Assembly: GCA_021813195.1 (NCBI GenBank)
Contig: JAKALI010000045.1
Location: forward strand, 1 to 13,915
Direction of reading: 5' to 3'
DNA: 13,915 bases
From: Pseudomonadota bacterium
GTDB lineage: Bacteria; Pseudomonadota; Alphaproteobacteria; Rhizobiales; Hyphomicrobiaceae
Part shown: piece after piece, positions 7,531 to 13,915 of the stretch
Layout of the letters: each line of letters begins with the position of its first letter
Position numbering within the stretch: position 1 is the stretch's first letter
Notes under the pieces: generated by a model
Seen by the model: the letters and a program-made list of their open reading frames with translations, nothing else
What the model was told of the DNA's origin: nothing
Databases searched by the model: none
Program-made: the position numbers and the translations under genes

Positions 7531-9522
7531 TCATTCAGAAACCGTCCCGTTTGCATCCTGGCCGAGGTGGTCCGAACGGCCCAACACCTGAAGCTCGGCC
7601 TGAAGGGCGCAGATGCGCTGAAACGCATCCTCGTCGCCGTCCTCGTGCCAAGCCTGCTCCGCGGTGCGGAGCGCCGCCATGAGACCAACCTGCCGTTCGT
7701 GCAGCGCGAGGGTGTGGCGCCAGCCAGCTTCCACCTCGGCGTGCCCGGCATCGGGCTCGGCGAACCTGTGACATCTGTGGGTGGAGGCTTGGTCGACGAT
7801 TTTGAGGACACCGGCCATTCCCGACCCGCTCAAATGGGAGCGCAGCGCCTGGCTGTCAAGAGAATTGTCAAGTGAAACCGCGGCAAGAATTTCGTCGCGC
7901 AGACGGGATAGTGCGGGCGAAGTCAGGTGAATATTCGCGATGTCCTCGGCGGCCTTTTCAGCCAACCATACGTGGTTAAGCAAGGTGCGGAGCAAAAGCA
8001 ATTCGCGCTGGCTTGGATGGGCCTCATTCTGAGCTACGATCGGACTTCTAAGCAGGCTCGGCGAAGCGAGGGCATGGCCGAGACCCCGCGAAAGCGAGCG
8101 GTTTGATCGACCCGGTGAGGTCAGCTGCCCGGATAAGACCTGCCAGGCCGTGCTGCCTCCTGGCACGCCGCGTTGGCTCGGGGCGGCTGGTCCTCGGGCC
8201 AACGTTGAACGAGAGATGCGATCGCCGGTCCTCGTCCGGATGTTGGGCGGCTGCGGTTGCCAGTAGCGAGCCAGGCGATCGGCAATGTCCCGCATGTAGT
8301 GGACACGGACGGATGCATCCTCAATTCGGGAGATGTGTAGGCGCAACTCTCGCTCAAGGCGCGCCCGACGTTCGGGTGTCGACCAATCCCCGGCGGCCCA
8401 CTCGCGGTCAAACAAGACCTGGGCGAGGGGCTGAGCCGTGGCGAGCACAGATTGGAACGCCGCAGCACCCTGCTCACGGACAAGATCATCGGGATCGAGG
8501 CCATCGGGGAGAAACGCGAAGCGCAGGCTGTAGCCGGGCTTGAGAAGTGGTAGCACCGTATCAACGGCACGCTGGGCCGCCTTGCGTCCGGCTGAATCCC
8601 CATCGAAACACAGGATGGGTTCGCCGACCATGCGCCAGAGCAGGCCGATCTGCTCGGCCGTGAGCGCGGTGCCAAGAGGGGCGACGACGTCCGCAAAGCC
8701 CGCTTGGGCCAGCGCAACCACATCCATGTAGCCTTCAACCACGATGACGCGGTTGCTGGTGTGCGCGGCGACACGGGCCTGATGCAGGTTGTAAAGAGTG
8801 TGGCCCTTATGAAAGAGCGGCGTTTCCGGTGAATTCAGATACTTCGCGGGAACGGAAGGATCGAGCGCTCGCCCTCCGAAGGCGATGACGCGGCCCTTGG
8901 CGTCGGCGATGGGGAACATCACGCGATGACGAAACCGGTCGTAGGGCTCGCGCACGTCTTCGCCTGTTATTAGCATGCCGGCAAGAGCCTGTTCCTGGCG
9001 CGTGAACCCTTGCGCGGCCAGGTGAGACGCCAACTCAATACGTCCGGCAGGGGCGTAGCCTAGCCCGAACGCGGTGATCGTCGGCCGCCCGAGCCCACGG
9101 CCCTCCAAATAGCGGCGCGGCGCGACACCCTGGGAGCCTGAGAGCTGATCGGAATAAAATCGTGCCGAAGCAGCGAGCAGCGCCAACAGTCGTTCGCGCT
9201 CGTCGAATTCGGCCTGCGATCGCAATTGCGGTTTTGGCAATGTCACGCCCGCTTCCGACGCCAGCCGCTCCACGGCTTCGGGGAACGAGAGACCCTCGAC
9301 CTTCATAAGGAACGTGAAGGCGTCACCATGCTCACCCGAAGCGAAGCAATGGTAGAAACCCTTCTGGTCGTTGACGTAAAAGGACGGCGTCTTCTCAACC
9401 TTGAACGGTGACAGCCCGACCCATTCGCGGCCGCGCTTCTTGAGCGCAACCTTTCGCCCCACGACCTGACTGACGGGCAGACGGGCGCGAATTTCGTCAA
9501 GAATATGGGGCGGAAAACGCAT
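7531..9522 (-). CDS. dnaG: DNA primase DnaG with a degenerate zinc-binding site
   Basis: A 663-residue replicative primase that makes RNA primers at the fork with the DnaB helicase. The start MRFPPHILDEIRARLPVS is the conventional N-terminus. The frame is open to a TTG at 9558, but that extension is not family-like. The CHC2 domain is at about 1-95, and three of its four zinc ligands are replaced: S38 and K41 stand where E. coli has Cys and His, and S62 where it has the last Cys; only C59 remains. The catalytic core keeps the basic motif KYLNSPETPLFHKG (227-240) and the Toprim acid residues E263 (EGYMD) and D307/D309 (DGDSAG). The C-terminal helicase-interaction region is about 500-663. It sits upstream of rpoD on the same strand, as in the classical macromolecular-synthesis operon. 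Confidence 0.97.
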   Translation of the reverse strand: MRFPPHILDEIRARLPVSQVVGRKVALKKRGREWVGLSPFKVEKTPSFYVNDQKGFYHCFASGEHGDAFTFLMKVEGLSFPEAVERLASEAGVTLPKPQLRSQAEFDERERLLALLAASARFYSDQLSGSQGVAPRRYLEGRGLGRPTITAFGLGYAPAGRIELASHLAAQGFTRQEQALAGMLITGEDVREPYDRFRHRVMFPIADAKGRVIAFGGRALDPSVPAKYLNSPETPLFHKGHTLYNLHQARVAAHTSNRVIVVEGYMDVVALAQAGFADVVAPLGTALTAEQIGLLWRMVGEPILCFDGDSAGRKAAQRAVDTVLPLLKPGYSLRFAFLPDGLDPDDLVREQGAAAFQSVLATAQPLAQVLFDREWAAGDWSTPERRARLERELRLHISRIEDASVRVHYMRDIADRLARYWQPQPPNIRTRTGDRISRSTLARGPAAPSQRGVPGGSTAWQVLSGQLTSPGRSNRSLSRGLGHALASPSLLRSPIVAQNEAHPSQRELLLLRTLLNHVWLAEKAAEDIANIHLTSPALSRLRDEILAAVSLDNSLDSQALRSHLSGSGMAGVLKIVDQASTHRCHRFAEPDAGHAEVEAGWRHTLALHERQVGLMAALRTAEQAWHEDGDEDAFQRICALQAELQVLGRSDHLGQDANGTVSE

Positions 9523-9577
9523 TGTCGGCCCGGCAGAGTTCGAGATGTCGACCAACAACGTATGTGATTCGCACCTT

Positions 9578-9599
9578 GCAACCCCGTTTGCCGGGTTGC
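9578..9599 (-). other. Hairpin in the dnaG leader region
   Basis: GCAACCC (9578-9584) and GGGTTGC (9593-9599) can pair over seven bases with an eight-base loop. It lies between the yqeY-like gene stop and the dnaG start. On the minus strand no T run follows, so it is not a canonical intrinsic terminator for the upstream gene; on the plus strand it is followed only by TTTA and no plus-strand gene ends here. It may be a leader structure controlling flow into dnaG. Confidence 0.4.
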
Positions 9600-9706
9600 T
9601 TTACGCGGTTTCCACAGGCGGGAGTCTGGGTCTGTCGGCGTTCGACGGCATGGGTGCTCGGGTAGGCGGGAGATGTCTTGAGCCACTCAGCGCCACGCCC
9701 AACGGC

Positions 9707-10174
9707 TCACTTCAGTCGATCCTTCAAGAGAGCGCTCGCCTTGGTGAAATCCATCTGGCCCGCATAACGCTGTTTGAGCAGGGCCATGGTGCGGCCCATG
9801 TCTTTCAAGCCAGAGGCCCCGGTTTCGCGAACAACCGCCGCAACTGCGGCGACCGTTTGCGCATCGTTCATCTGTTGGGGTAGGTACGCTTCGATGATCG
9901 CGATTTCTTCTTCTTCTTGCGCGGCCAATTCCTCACGCCCCGCGTTCCGATACGTCGCCGCACTTTCCCGGCGCTGGCGAATCATCTTCTGCAACAGGGA
10001 AACGATATCGGTGTCATCGATACGCTCGCGCCCCGTTGGACGTCCCTCACTATCGACGCCGGCGGATAGATCGCGATCCTTAATCGCAGCCATGATAAGC
10101 CGGAGCGTGGCGAGACGCTTCTTATCGCCGGACTTCATGGCGTCTTTGATGTCGTCGCTCAGACGTGCGCGCAT
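9707..10174 (-). CDS. yqeY: GatB/YqeY domain-containing protein
   Basis: A 155-residue protein of the stand-alone GatB/YqeY family. It begins MRARLSDDIKDAMKSGDKKR, with the usual 'lR..Lr....A..A' helical N-terminus, then LRLIMAAIKD (residues 25-34). The C-terminal half has the family stretch IEAYLPQQMNDAQ followed by GLKDMGRTMALLKQRYAGQMDFTKAS, the helical domain shared with the tail of the GatB amidotransferase subunit, which binds tRNA there. The cellular role is not settled. The ATG at 10174 has GGAG seven bases upstream (10182-10185); a longer in-frame start at 10246 would add 24 residues unlike the family. It is first in the minus-strand run leading to dnaG and rpoD and is divergent from carA. 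Confidence 0.93.
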   Translation of the reverse strand: MRARLSDDIKDAMKSGDKKRLATLRLIMAAIKDRDLSAGVDSEGRPTGRERIDDTDIVSLLQKMIRQRRESAATYRNAGREELAAQEEEEIAIIEAYLPQQMNDAQTVAAVAAVVRETGASGLKDMGRTMALLKQRYAGQMDFTKASALLKDRLK

Positions 10175-10445
10175 ACCGACACTCCAAACTTCCGGTGGTA
10201 AATTAGGATTTCCTCCCGCCACGGGCAAGAACGCGCGGCCTGGCACCGCGGCGGCGGCGTCTCAAGACCGCGGCAGTTTGTCAGCCACGTGATTGGACAG
10301 TTTCTTGATTTCCGTTTTTCCATCCCATAGGTTCCCGACGGTTTTTTGCCGCCGGCGGCGCTCTGCGCCGGCCCACTGCGCGCTCAGGTCTCGTCCGTTC
10401 GCACCGCTTTCGCGCTCGGTTCATTCTCAACGTGGGGCTTTCGTT
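10175..10445. other. Divergent yqeY-carA intergenic region
   Basis: This 271-base region must hold promoters for both directions. It contains pyrimidine-rich stretches on the plus strand (about 10302-10322 and a six-T run at 10342-10347) and a strong GC hairpin at 10351-10372. I found no pair of -35/-10 boxes good enough to report in either direction. No small gene with a ribosome binding site is apparent. Confidence 0.45.
10351..10372 (+). other. Strong GC hairpin in the carA leader
   Basis: GCCGGCG (10351-10357) and CGCCGGC (10366-10372) form a seven-pair stem with an eight-base loop. An alternative inner fold GGCGC-TCT-GCGCC shares the same bases. The T run lies before, not after, the hairpin, so it does not read as a terminator for carA-direction transcription. 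It lies 74 bases before the carA ATG and could influence expression if the transcript starts upstream. Confidence 0.4.
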
Positions 10446-11651
10446 ATGACATCGCCTGTGCCGCCCGCCTGGGCCGACGCGCCGGCCACCGCCCGCCTTG
10501 TGCTGGATAACGGCCTGGTGATCGCTGGCACGGGTCTTGGTGCCATCGGCCGCAGCGTTGGCGAGGTGTGTTTCAATACGGCGATGACGGGGTATCAGGA
10601 GATCCTGACGGATCCCTCTTATGCAGGACAGATCATCACGTTCACATTTCCCCATATCGGCAATGTGGGAACAAATGCGGACGACACCGAGACGTCCAAT
10701 CTCGCTGCGCGATCTGGCGTGCGCGGCTGCATTTTGCGGGCCGATATTACAGCACCGTCGAACTATCGCGCGCGCGAGCATTTCGATCATTGGCTCAAGG
10801 CCCGCAGCATCATCGGCATCTGCGGCGTCGACACGCGCGCGCTGACGGCGCAAATTCGCCGGCACGGGATGCCTAATGCTGTGATTGCGCACGACCCCTC
10901 GGGCGTCTTCGACATCCCGACCTTGCAGGCGGAAGCAAAAGCTTGGCCCGGCCTGCTGGGTCTCGACCTGGTGCCCGAGGTTACGAGTGCGCAAAGCTAC
11001 ACCTGGGATGAAATGCGTTGGGTTTGGGGCCAGGGGTTTGCGCGCAACACATCACCAGAGCTGCACGTCGTCGCTATCGACTACGGGTTGAAGCGCAACA
11101 TTCTGAGGTGTCTGGCTTCGGCGGGTTGCCGCGTGAGCGTCGTGCCCGCGACCACGACGGCGGAGGATGTACTGGCGCGCAAGCCTGACGGCGTATTCCT
11201 GTCGAACGGTCCGGGCGATCCGGCGGCAACCGGGGTCTACGCGGTGCCCGAGATCCGCAAGCTGGTGGCGAGCGGGCTGCCCCTCTTCGGAATCTGTCTT
11301 GGTCATCAGATGCTCGGGTTGGCGCTGGGTGCCAAGACGGCGAAGATGCACCAGGGCCATCACGGAGCAAACCATCCGGTTAAGGATTTCACCACCGGCA
11401 AGGTGGAAATCGTGTCCATGAACCATGGTTTTGCGGTCGAGCGCGAGAGCCTGCCGGCGGGCGTTATGGAGACGCACGTCTCCCTGTTCGATGGCTCTAA
11501 CTGCGGGCTCCAGGTGGAGGGGCAGCCGGTGTTTTCCGTGCAGCATCACCCCGAGGCCTCGCCGGGACCGCAAGACAGTCATTACCTGTTCACGAGGTTC
11601 GCAAATTACATGCGGGTCCGCAAAGGACTGCCCCTTCGCGCCGAGCGTTAA
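10446..11651 (+). CDS. carA: Carbamoyl-phosphate synthase small (glutaminase) subunit
   Basis: A 401-residue subunit that hydrolyses glutamine and passes ammonia to CarB for carbamoyl phosphate, used in arginine and pyrimidine synthesis. The N-terminal domain (about 10-150) contains the family stretch [20 protein letters not shown] and the downstream IGNVGTN. The class I glutamine amidotransferase domain (about 205-395) has the nucleophile C284 in FGICLGHQ and the other triad residues H368 and E370 in HHPEASPGP. The length matches the family. The frame is open from 10293, but the region before the ATG at 10446 is not family-like; a weak GTGGGG lies about eight bases upstream. It is first of a plus-strand run in which two secreted paralogs separate it from carB. 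Confidence 0.97.
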   Translation: MTSPVPPAWADAPATARLVLDNGLVIAGTGLGAIGRSVGEVCFNTAMTGYQEILTDPSYAGQIITFTFPHIGNVGTNADDTETSNLAARSGVRGCILRADITAPSNYRAREHFDHWLKARSIIGICGVDTRALTAQIRRHGMPNAVIAHDPSGVFDIPTLQAEAKAWPGLLGLDLVPEVTSAQSYTWDEMRWVWGQGFARNTSPELHVVAIDYGLKRNILRCLASAGCRVSVVPATTTAEDVLARKPDGVFLSNGPGDPAATGVYAVPEIRKLVASGLPLFGICLGHQMLGLALGAKTAKMHQGHHGANHPVKDFTTGKVEIVSMNHGFAVERESLPAGVMETHVSLFDGSNCGLQVEGQPVFSVQHHPEASPGPQDSHYLFTRFANYMRVRKGLPLRAER

Positions 11652-11735
11652 GCAGGGACCTCAACCTTTCCCAGATTTAACGTCAGTGAACTCCCGCGAG
11701 CCCGTATAAGCGCTCGGCAGGAAGCTCTAATCCTT

Positions 11736-11742
11736 GGGAGGA
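11736..11742 (+). promoter_or_regulatory. Ribosome binding site for the first secreted paralog
   Basis: GGGAGGA lies nine bases before the ATG at 11752. It sets the start there and rejects the in-frame TTG at 11734, which would overlap this site. Confidence 0.7.
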
Positions 11743-11751
11743 TTGCTGACG

Positions 11752-12402
11752 ATGATGTTCCGTGCGGTTACTTTGGCGACCTTCGCCCTCTCTTTGCCTC
11801 TGCTGGTTGGTTACGCCCTGGCCGACGAGAAGTGCAAAGGGGAGGTCGAAGCGGCGTTTGTCAAGCAGCGCGCCCAGCCGGCGTTCCGTACGGTCGCGAC
11901 GTCGCCGACACTGAACGGACCGCTCGTGCGCACAATCGATTTCGTTGCCCCGGACGCCATCTACTCGAAGATCGAAGCGCCGAGCGAAGACGCGCCGGTT
12001 GAGACGATTGGGATCGGCAAATGGGCGTGGGCCAACACCGAGGGCGGATGGGAGGAGCAACCGCCGCATCTGGCGCAGGTCGTCACGAACGAGCGTGAGG
12101 CCTACAAAATTCCGCCGAAGGCGGCTGCTGACTTTTCCTGCCTCGGCATGGTCGAATTCGAGGGGCGGAAGATGTTGGGCTACGCGACCGAGGTCGCCCG
12201 CGATACCGACGGCATGGAGGTCGTCACGACGGTTTATATCGAACCCGAGACCGGTCTGCCGTCGGCTTATGTGACCAAGCCCGCAAAATCCGATGGTGAG
12301 GCCAAATTCACCGCAATCTATTCCTACGGGTCGGATATCGTCATCACACCCCCGACGGGGGTGGTGCCCACCTCGGAACCGAGCGCAGGGCCAGCACCAT
12401 GA
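11752..12402 (+). CDS. Secreted protein of unknown function, first of a tandem paralogous pair
   Basis: A 216-residue protein with a signal peptide: a short N-terminus with Arg4, a hydrophobic core at 6-20 and a likely signal peptidase I site after ALA (24). There is no lipobox, so the mature protein should be soluble in the periplasm. Two cysteines remain after cleavage, C28 and C130 (DFSCLG), possibly a disulfide. It shares a pattern with the next gene: Cys near the mature N-terminus followed by EV-x2-AF, PVETI-x-IGK (82-90), an AW-x(4-5)-GGxW segment, F-x-C-x-G, and a 'V-Y-I/L-x-x-ETGLP' strand at 161-170. The strand-rich pattern with a 'GK-x-AW' turn recalls LolA/LppX-like lipid-carrier folds, but this is weak inference. 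The tail is Pro/Ser/Ala-rich. It lies 100 bases after carA. Confidence 0.85.
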   Translation: MMFRAVTLATFALSLPLLVGYALADEKCKGEVEAAFVKQRAQPAFRTVATSPTLNGPLVRTIDFVAPDAIYSKIEAPSEDAPVETIGIGKWAWANTEGGWEEQPPHLAQVVTNEREAYKIPPKAAADFSCLGMVEFEGRKMLGYATEVARDTDGMEVVTTVYIEPETGLPSAYVTKPAKSDGEAKFTAIYSYGSDIVITPPTGVVPTSEPSAGPAP

Positions 12403-12440
12403 CGGTTGGACACGGGACGACCAGCGATTTGTCGAGTTTC

Positions 12441-12446
12441 AAGGAG
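12441..12446 (+). promoter_or_regulatory. Ribosome binding site for the second secreted paralog
   Basis: AAGGAG lies nine bases before the ATG at 12456. The in-frame ATG at 12399 overlaps the previous stop, but using it would put 19 polar residues in front of the signal peptide, so 12456 is preferred. Confidence 0.75.
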
Positions 12447-12455
12447 CCCTGCAAC

Positions 12456-13124
12456 ATGAGAGTGTACGCCCGCCGGTTATCGGCTATGGCTGTGGTTCTA
12501 GTTGGTCTCGGCGGGGCTTCGTTGACGGCCTATGCAGACTGCTCGCGGGAGGTTCACCAAGCCTTTGCGCGCCAGAGCAACTCCGAAAAGGTTCGCAAAG
12601 AGATGAACCTCATCGGCGAGCAGGGCCCGTTCCGCATGACGATTGAGTACGTCAAGCCCGATCGCATGCGGCAGGTCGTGACCACGCTGACTGATCCCGA
12701 TAAACCGGTGGAGACGATTCTGATCGGCAAAGAGGCGTGGAGCCGGGCCGGTGGTGATTGGGGAAAGGTGGACCCCGATACGACGGCCCAGCTCATAGAA
12801 TTCTTCAAGAGCACGTTGGCTGACATTCCATCCAACGTCGGACGCTTCGAGTGCATGGGCGCGGAGACGATCGACGGGCAGAAGGTGCGCGCTTACAAGG
12901 GACTTCCCCCCGAAGATCCGTCAGGCAAGCCCAAAACGGCGGCTGAGAAAGAGGCGGAGGCAAAGAACGAAGGCGTGCGGGTGGTCTATCTCGACATTGA
13001 GACCGGCCTTCCGGCGCGCATAATTTTTGCGCAGGCCGGGCACTTGGACACGCCGATCTTCCGCGAGGTCTACGCCTACCCGGAGACCCTCGAAATCGAA
13101 GCCCCCAAGATTACTAAGCCATAA
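12456..13124 (+). CDS. Secreted protein of unknown function, second of a tandem paralogous pair
   Basis: A 222-residue exported protein. The signal peptide has Arg2, Arg6 and Arg7, a hydrophobic core at 10-24 and a likely cleavage after AYA (27), leaving Cys29 as the second mature residue; no lipobox is present. C29 and C133 (FECMG) align with C28 and C130 of the preceding gene, as do PVETILIGK (84-92), EAW...GGDW (93-102), the GQKVRAY strand and VVYLDIETGLP (176-186). It differs by a Lys/Glu/Pro-rich insertion at about 152-172, probably a surface loop, and lacks the Pro-rich tail. The two genes therefore arose by an old tandem duplication. The gap between them is 53 bases, so they are likely cotranscribed. 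The function is not recognised; a periplasmic binding or carrier role is only a guess. Confidence 0.87.
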   Translation: MRVYARRLSAMAVVLVGLGGASLTAYADCSREVHQAFARQSNSEKVRKEMNLIGEQGPFRMTIEYVKPDRMRQVVTTLTDPDKPVETILIGKEAWSRAGGDWGKVDPDTTAQLIEFFKSTLADIPSNVGRFECMGAETIDGQKVRAYKGLPPEDPSGKPKTAAEKEAEAKNEGVRVVYLDIETGLPARIIFAQAGHLDTPIFREVYAYPETLEIEAPKITKP

Positions 13125-13247
13125 GATGCTCCTTGGAGCTGGCCTCCTGAGAGTTTGACGCACGGTTGTCATGTGGTCAGCGGCATGTGAGCGAACCGTC
13201 GCGGGCTATAGCCAAAGCGTTTGGGCTGCAATAAGAGAAGGCCCGCC
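13125..13247. other. Intergenic region before carB
   Basis: A 123-base gap. It holds a short palindrome GCTCCTTGGAGC (13128-13139) without a T run, inverted arms ACGGTT (13162-13167) and AACCGT (13194-13199), two CATGTG copies 14 bases apart (13170 and 13184) and a perfect ten-base palindrome GGCTATAGCC (13204-13213). No clear promoter pair is seen, so carB may be transcribed with the upstream genes or from a promoter I cannot recognise. Confidence 0.45.
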
Positions 13248-13915
13248 ATGCCCAGACGGACTGACATCGACACAGTACTCATCATCGGCGCCGGCCCGAT
13301 TATCATCGGGCAGGCGTGCGAATTTGACTATTCGGGGACGCAAGCCTGTAAGGCCTTAAAAGCGGAGGGCTACCGCATCGTTCTGGTCAATTCCAATCCG
13401 GCCACCATCATGACCGACCCGGAGTTGGCTGACGCCACGTATGTGGAACCGATTATGCCAGATGTGGTGGCTAAGATTATCGCTCAGGAAAAGGCCGCCT
13501 ATCCCGATCGAAAACTCGTGCTGCTGCCGACGATGGGCGGGCAGACGGCGCTCAATACTGCGTTGGCTCTGGAACGCTCGGGCGTTCTGGCTAAGCACGA
13601 CGTCGAGTTGATCGGCGCCAAGGCCGCAGCGATCGATAAGGCTGAGGATCGTAAACTCTTCCGCGAGGCCATGGAGCGCATCGGGCTAGAGAGCCCGCGC
13701 GCGGCGATCGCCTCCTCGCCGGAGATCAAGGATGCGGATGGTCAGGTCATCGGCTACGATCGGAGCGCGGGTTTTGCTGAAGCCATGCGGCTGCTCGACA
13801 CGGTGGGGCTGCCAGCAATCATCCGTCCGGCGTTTACGCTCGGCGGAACGGGCGGCGGCGTCGCCTACAATCGCGAAGAATTCGAGCAGATCGCACGTTC
13901 GGGCATCGATGCGTC
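13248..13915 (+). CDS. carB: Carbamoyl-phosphate synthase large subunit, N-terminal part
   Basis: The frame starts at the ATG at 13248, six bases after AGAAGG, and is open to the right edge of the window (222 full codons). The first 222 residues match the start of CarB, the synthetase subunit that uses two ATP to make carbamoyl phosphate from bicarbonate and ammonia. Visible hallmarks are [20 protein letters not shown] near 13-32, [13 protein letters not shown] (about 47-59), [10 protein letters not shown] and the ATP-grasp glycine-rich loop [12 protein letters not shown] near the end. Compared with E. coli there is a short insertion in the region [17 protein letters not shown] before the ATP loop. 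The rest of the roughly 1,080-residue protein lies outside the window. It pairs functionally with carA, 1.6 kb upstream. Confidence 0.96.
   Translation, partial: MPRRTDIDTVLIIGAGPIIIGQACEFDYSGTQACKALKAEGYRIVLVNSNPATIMTDPELADATYVEPIMPDVVAKIIAQEKAAYPDRKLVLLPTMGGQTALNTALALERSGVLAKHDVELIGAKAAAIDKAEDRKLFREAMERIGLESPRAAIASSPEIKDADGQVIGYDRSAGFAEAMRLLDTVGLPAIIRPAFTLGGTGGGVAYNREEFEQIARSGIDA

Noticed and set aside
9523..9558. A 12-residue N-terminal extension of DnaG from a TTG
   Set aside because: The canonical primase N-terminus begins at the ATG at 9522, and the extension is not family-like.
10281..10994. A 237-codon minus-strand frame opposite carA
   Set aside because: It is antisense to well-conserved CarA sequence, and its translation resembles no family.
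12399..12455. An ATG overlapping the stop of the first paralog as the start of the second
   Set aside because: It would place 19 polar residues before a normal signal peptide, while the ATG at 12456 has AAGGAG at good spacing.
13128..13139. GCTCCTTGGAGC as an intrinsic terminator after the second paralog
   Set aside because: The loop would be only two bases and no T run follows.

Overview
The window looks like chromosomal DNA of a GC-rich alphaproteobacterium, most likely in the Hyphomicrobiales (Rhizobiales). The grounds are the neighbourhood carB/carA, yqeY-like (GatB/YqeY), dnaG, rpoD, the long group-1 sigma factor with a large non-conserved insert, and a DnaG whose CHC2 zinc ligands are mostly replaced. 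This is inferred from sequence recall only; no search was run.

Layout from left to right. (1) 1-1132, minus strand: the N-terminal end of a cyclic-nucleotide-binding-domain protein (cut by the window edge) and, upstream of it, a classical short-chain dehydrogenase. (2) 1276-3087, plus strand: an SLC13/DASS-type anion permease with two central RCK_C-like domains, probably started from a TTG with a strong ribosome binding site. (3) 3106-4692, minus strand: a compact two-gene cassette of a membrane-anchored ParA-type ATPase and a 114-residue basic helical protein I do not recognise. This is the best candidate here for an undescribed system. (4) 4800-10174, minus strand: the macromolecular-synthesis block yqeY-like, dnaG, rpoD, then a GNAT acetyltransferase whose TTG start lies just inside the end of rpoD. 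(5) 10446-13915, plus strand: carA, two tandem paralogous secreted proteins of unknown function, then the start of carB (cut by the window edge).

How the genes work together. DnaG makes replication primers and RpoD is the housekeeping sigma factor, so their linkage recalls the classical macromolecular-synthesis operon, with the YqeY-like protein replacing rpsU at the front. CarA and CarB form carbamoyl-phosphate synthetase for arginine and pyrimidine synthesis; here the subunit genes are separated by about 1.6 kb holding two exported paralogs. The ParA cassette has its own plausible promoter and no parB or rsmG/gidB neighbour, so it is not the chromosomal parAB locus.

No tRNA, rRNA, CRISPR array, insertion sequence or clear intrinsic terminator was seen. 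No gene-free stretch exceeds 300 bases; the largest is the divergent yqeY-carA region (271 bases).
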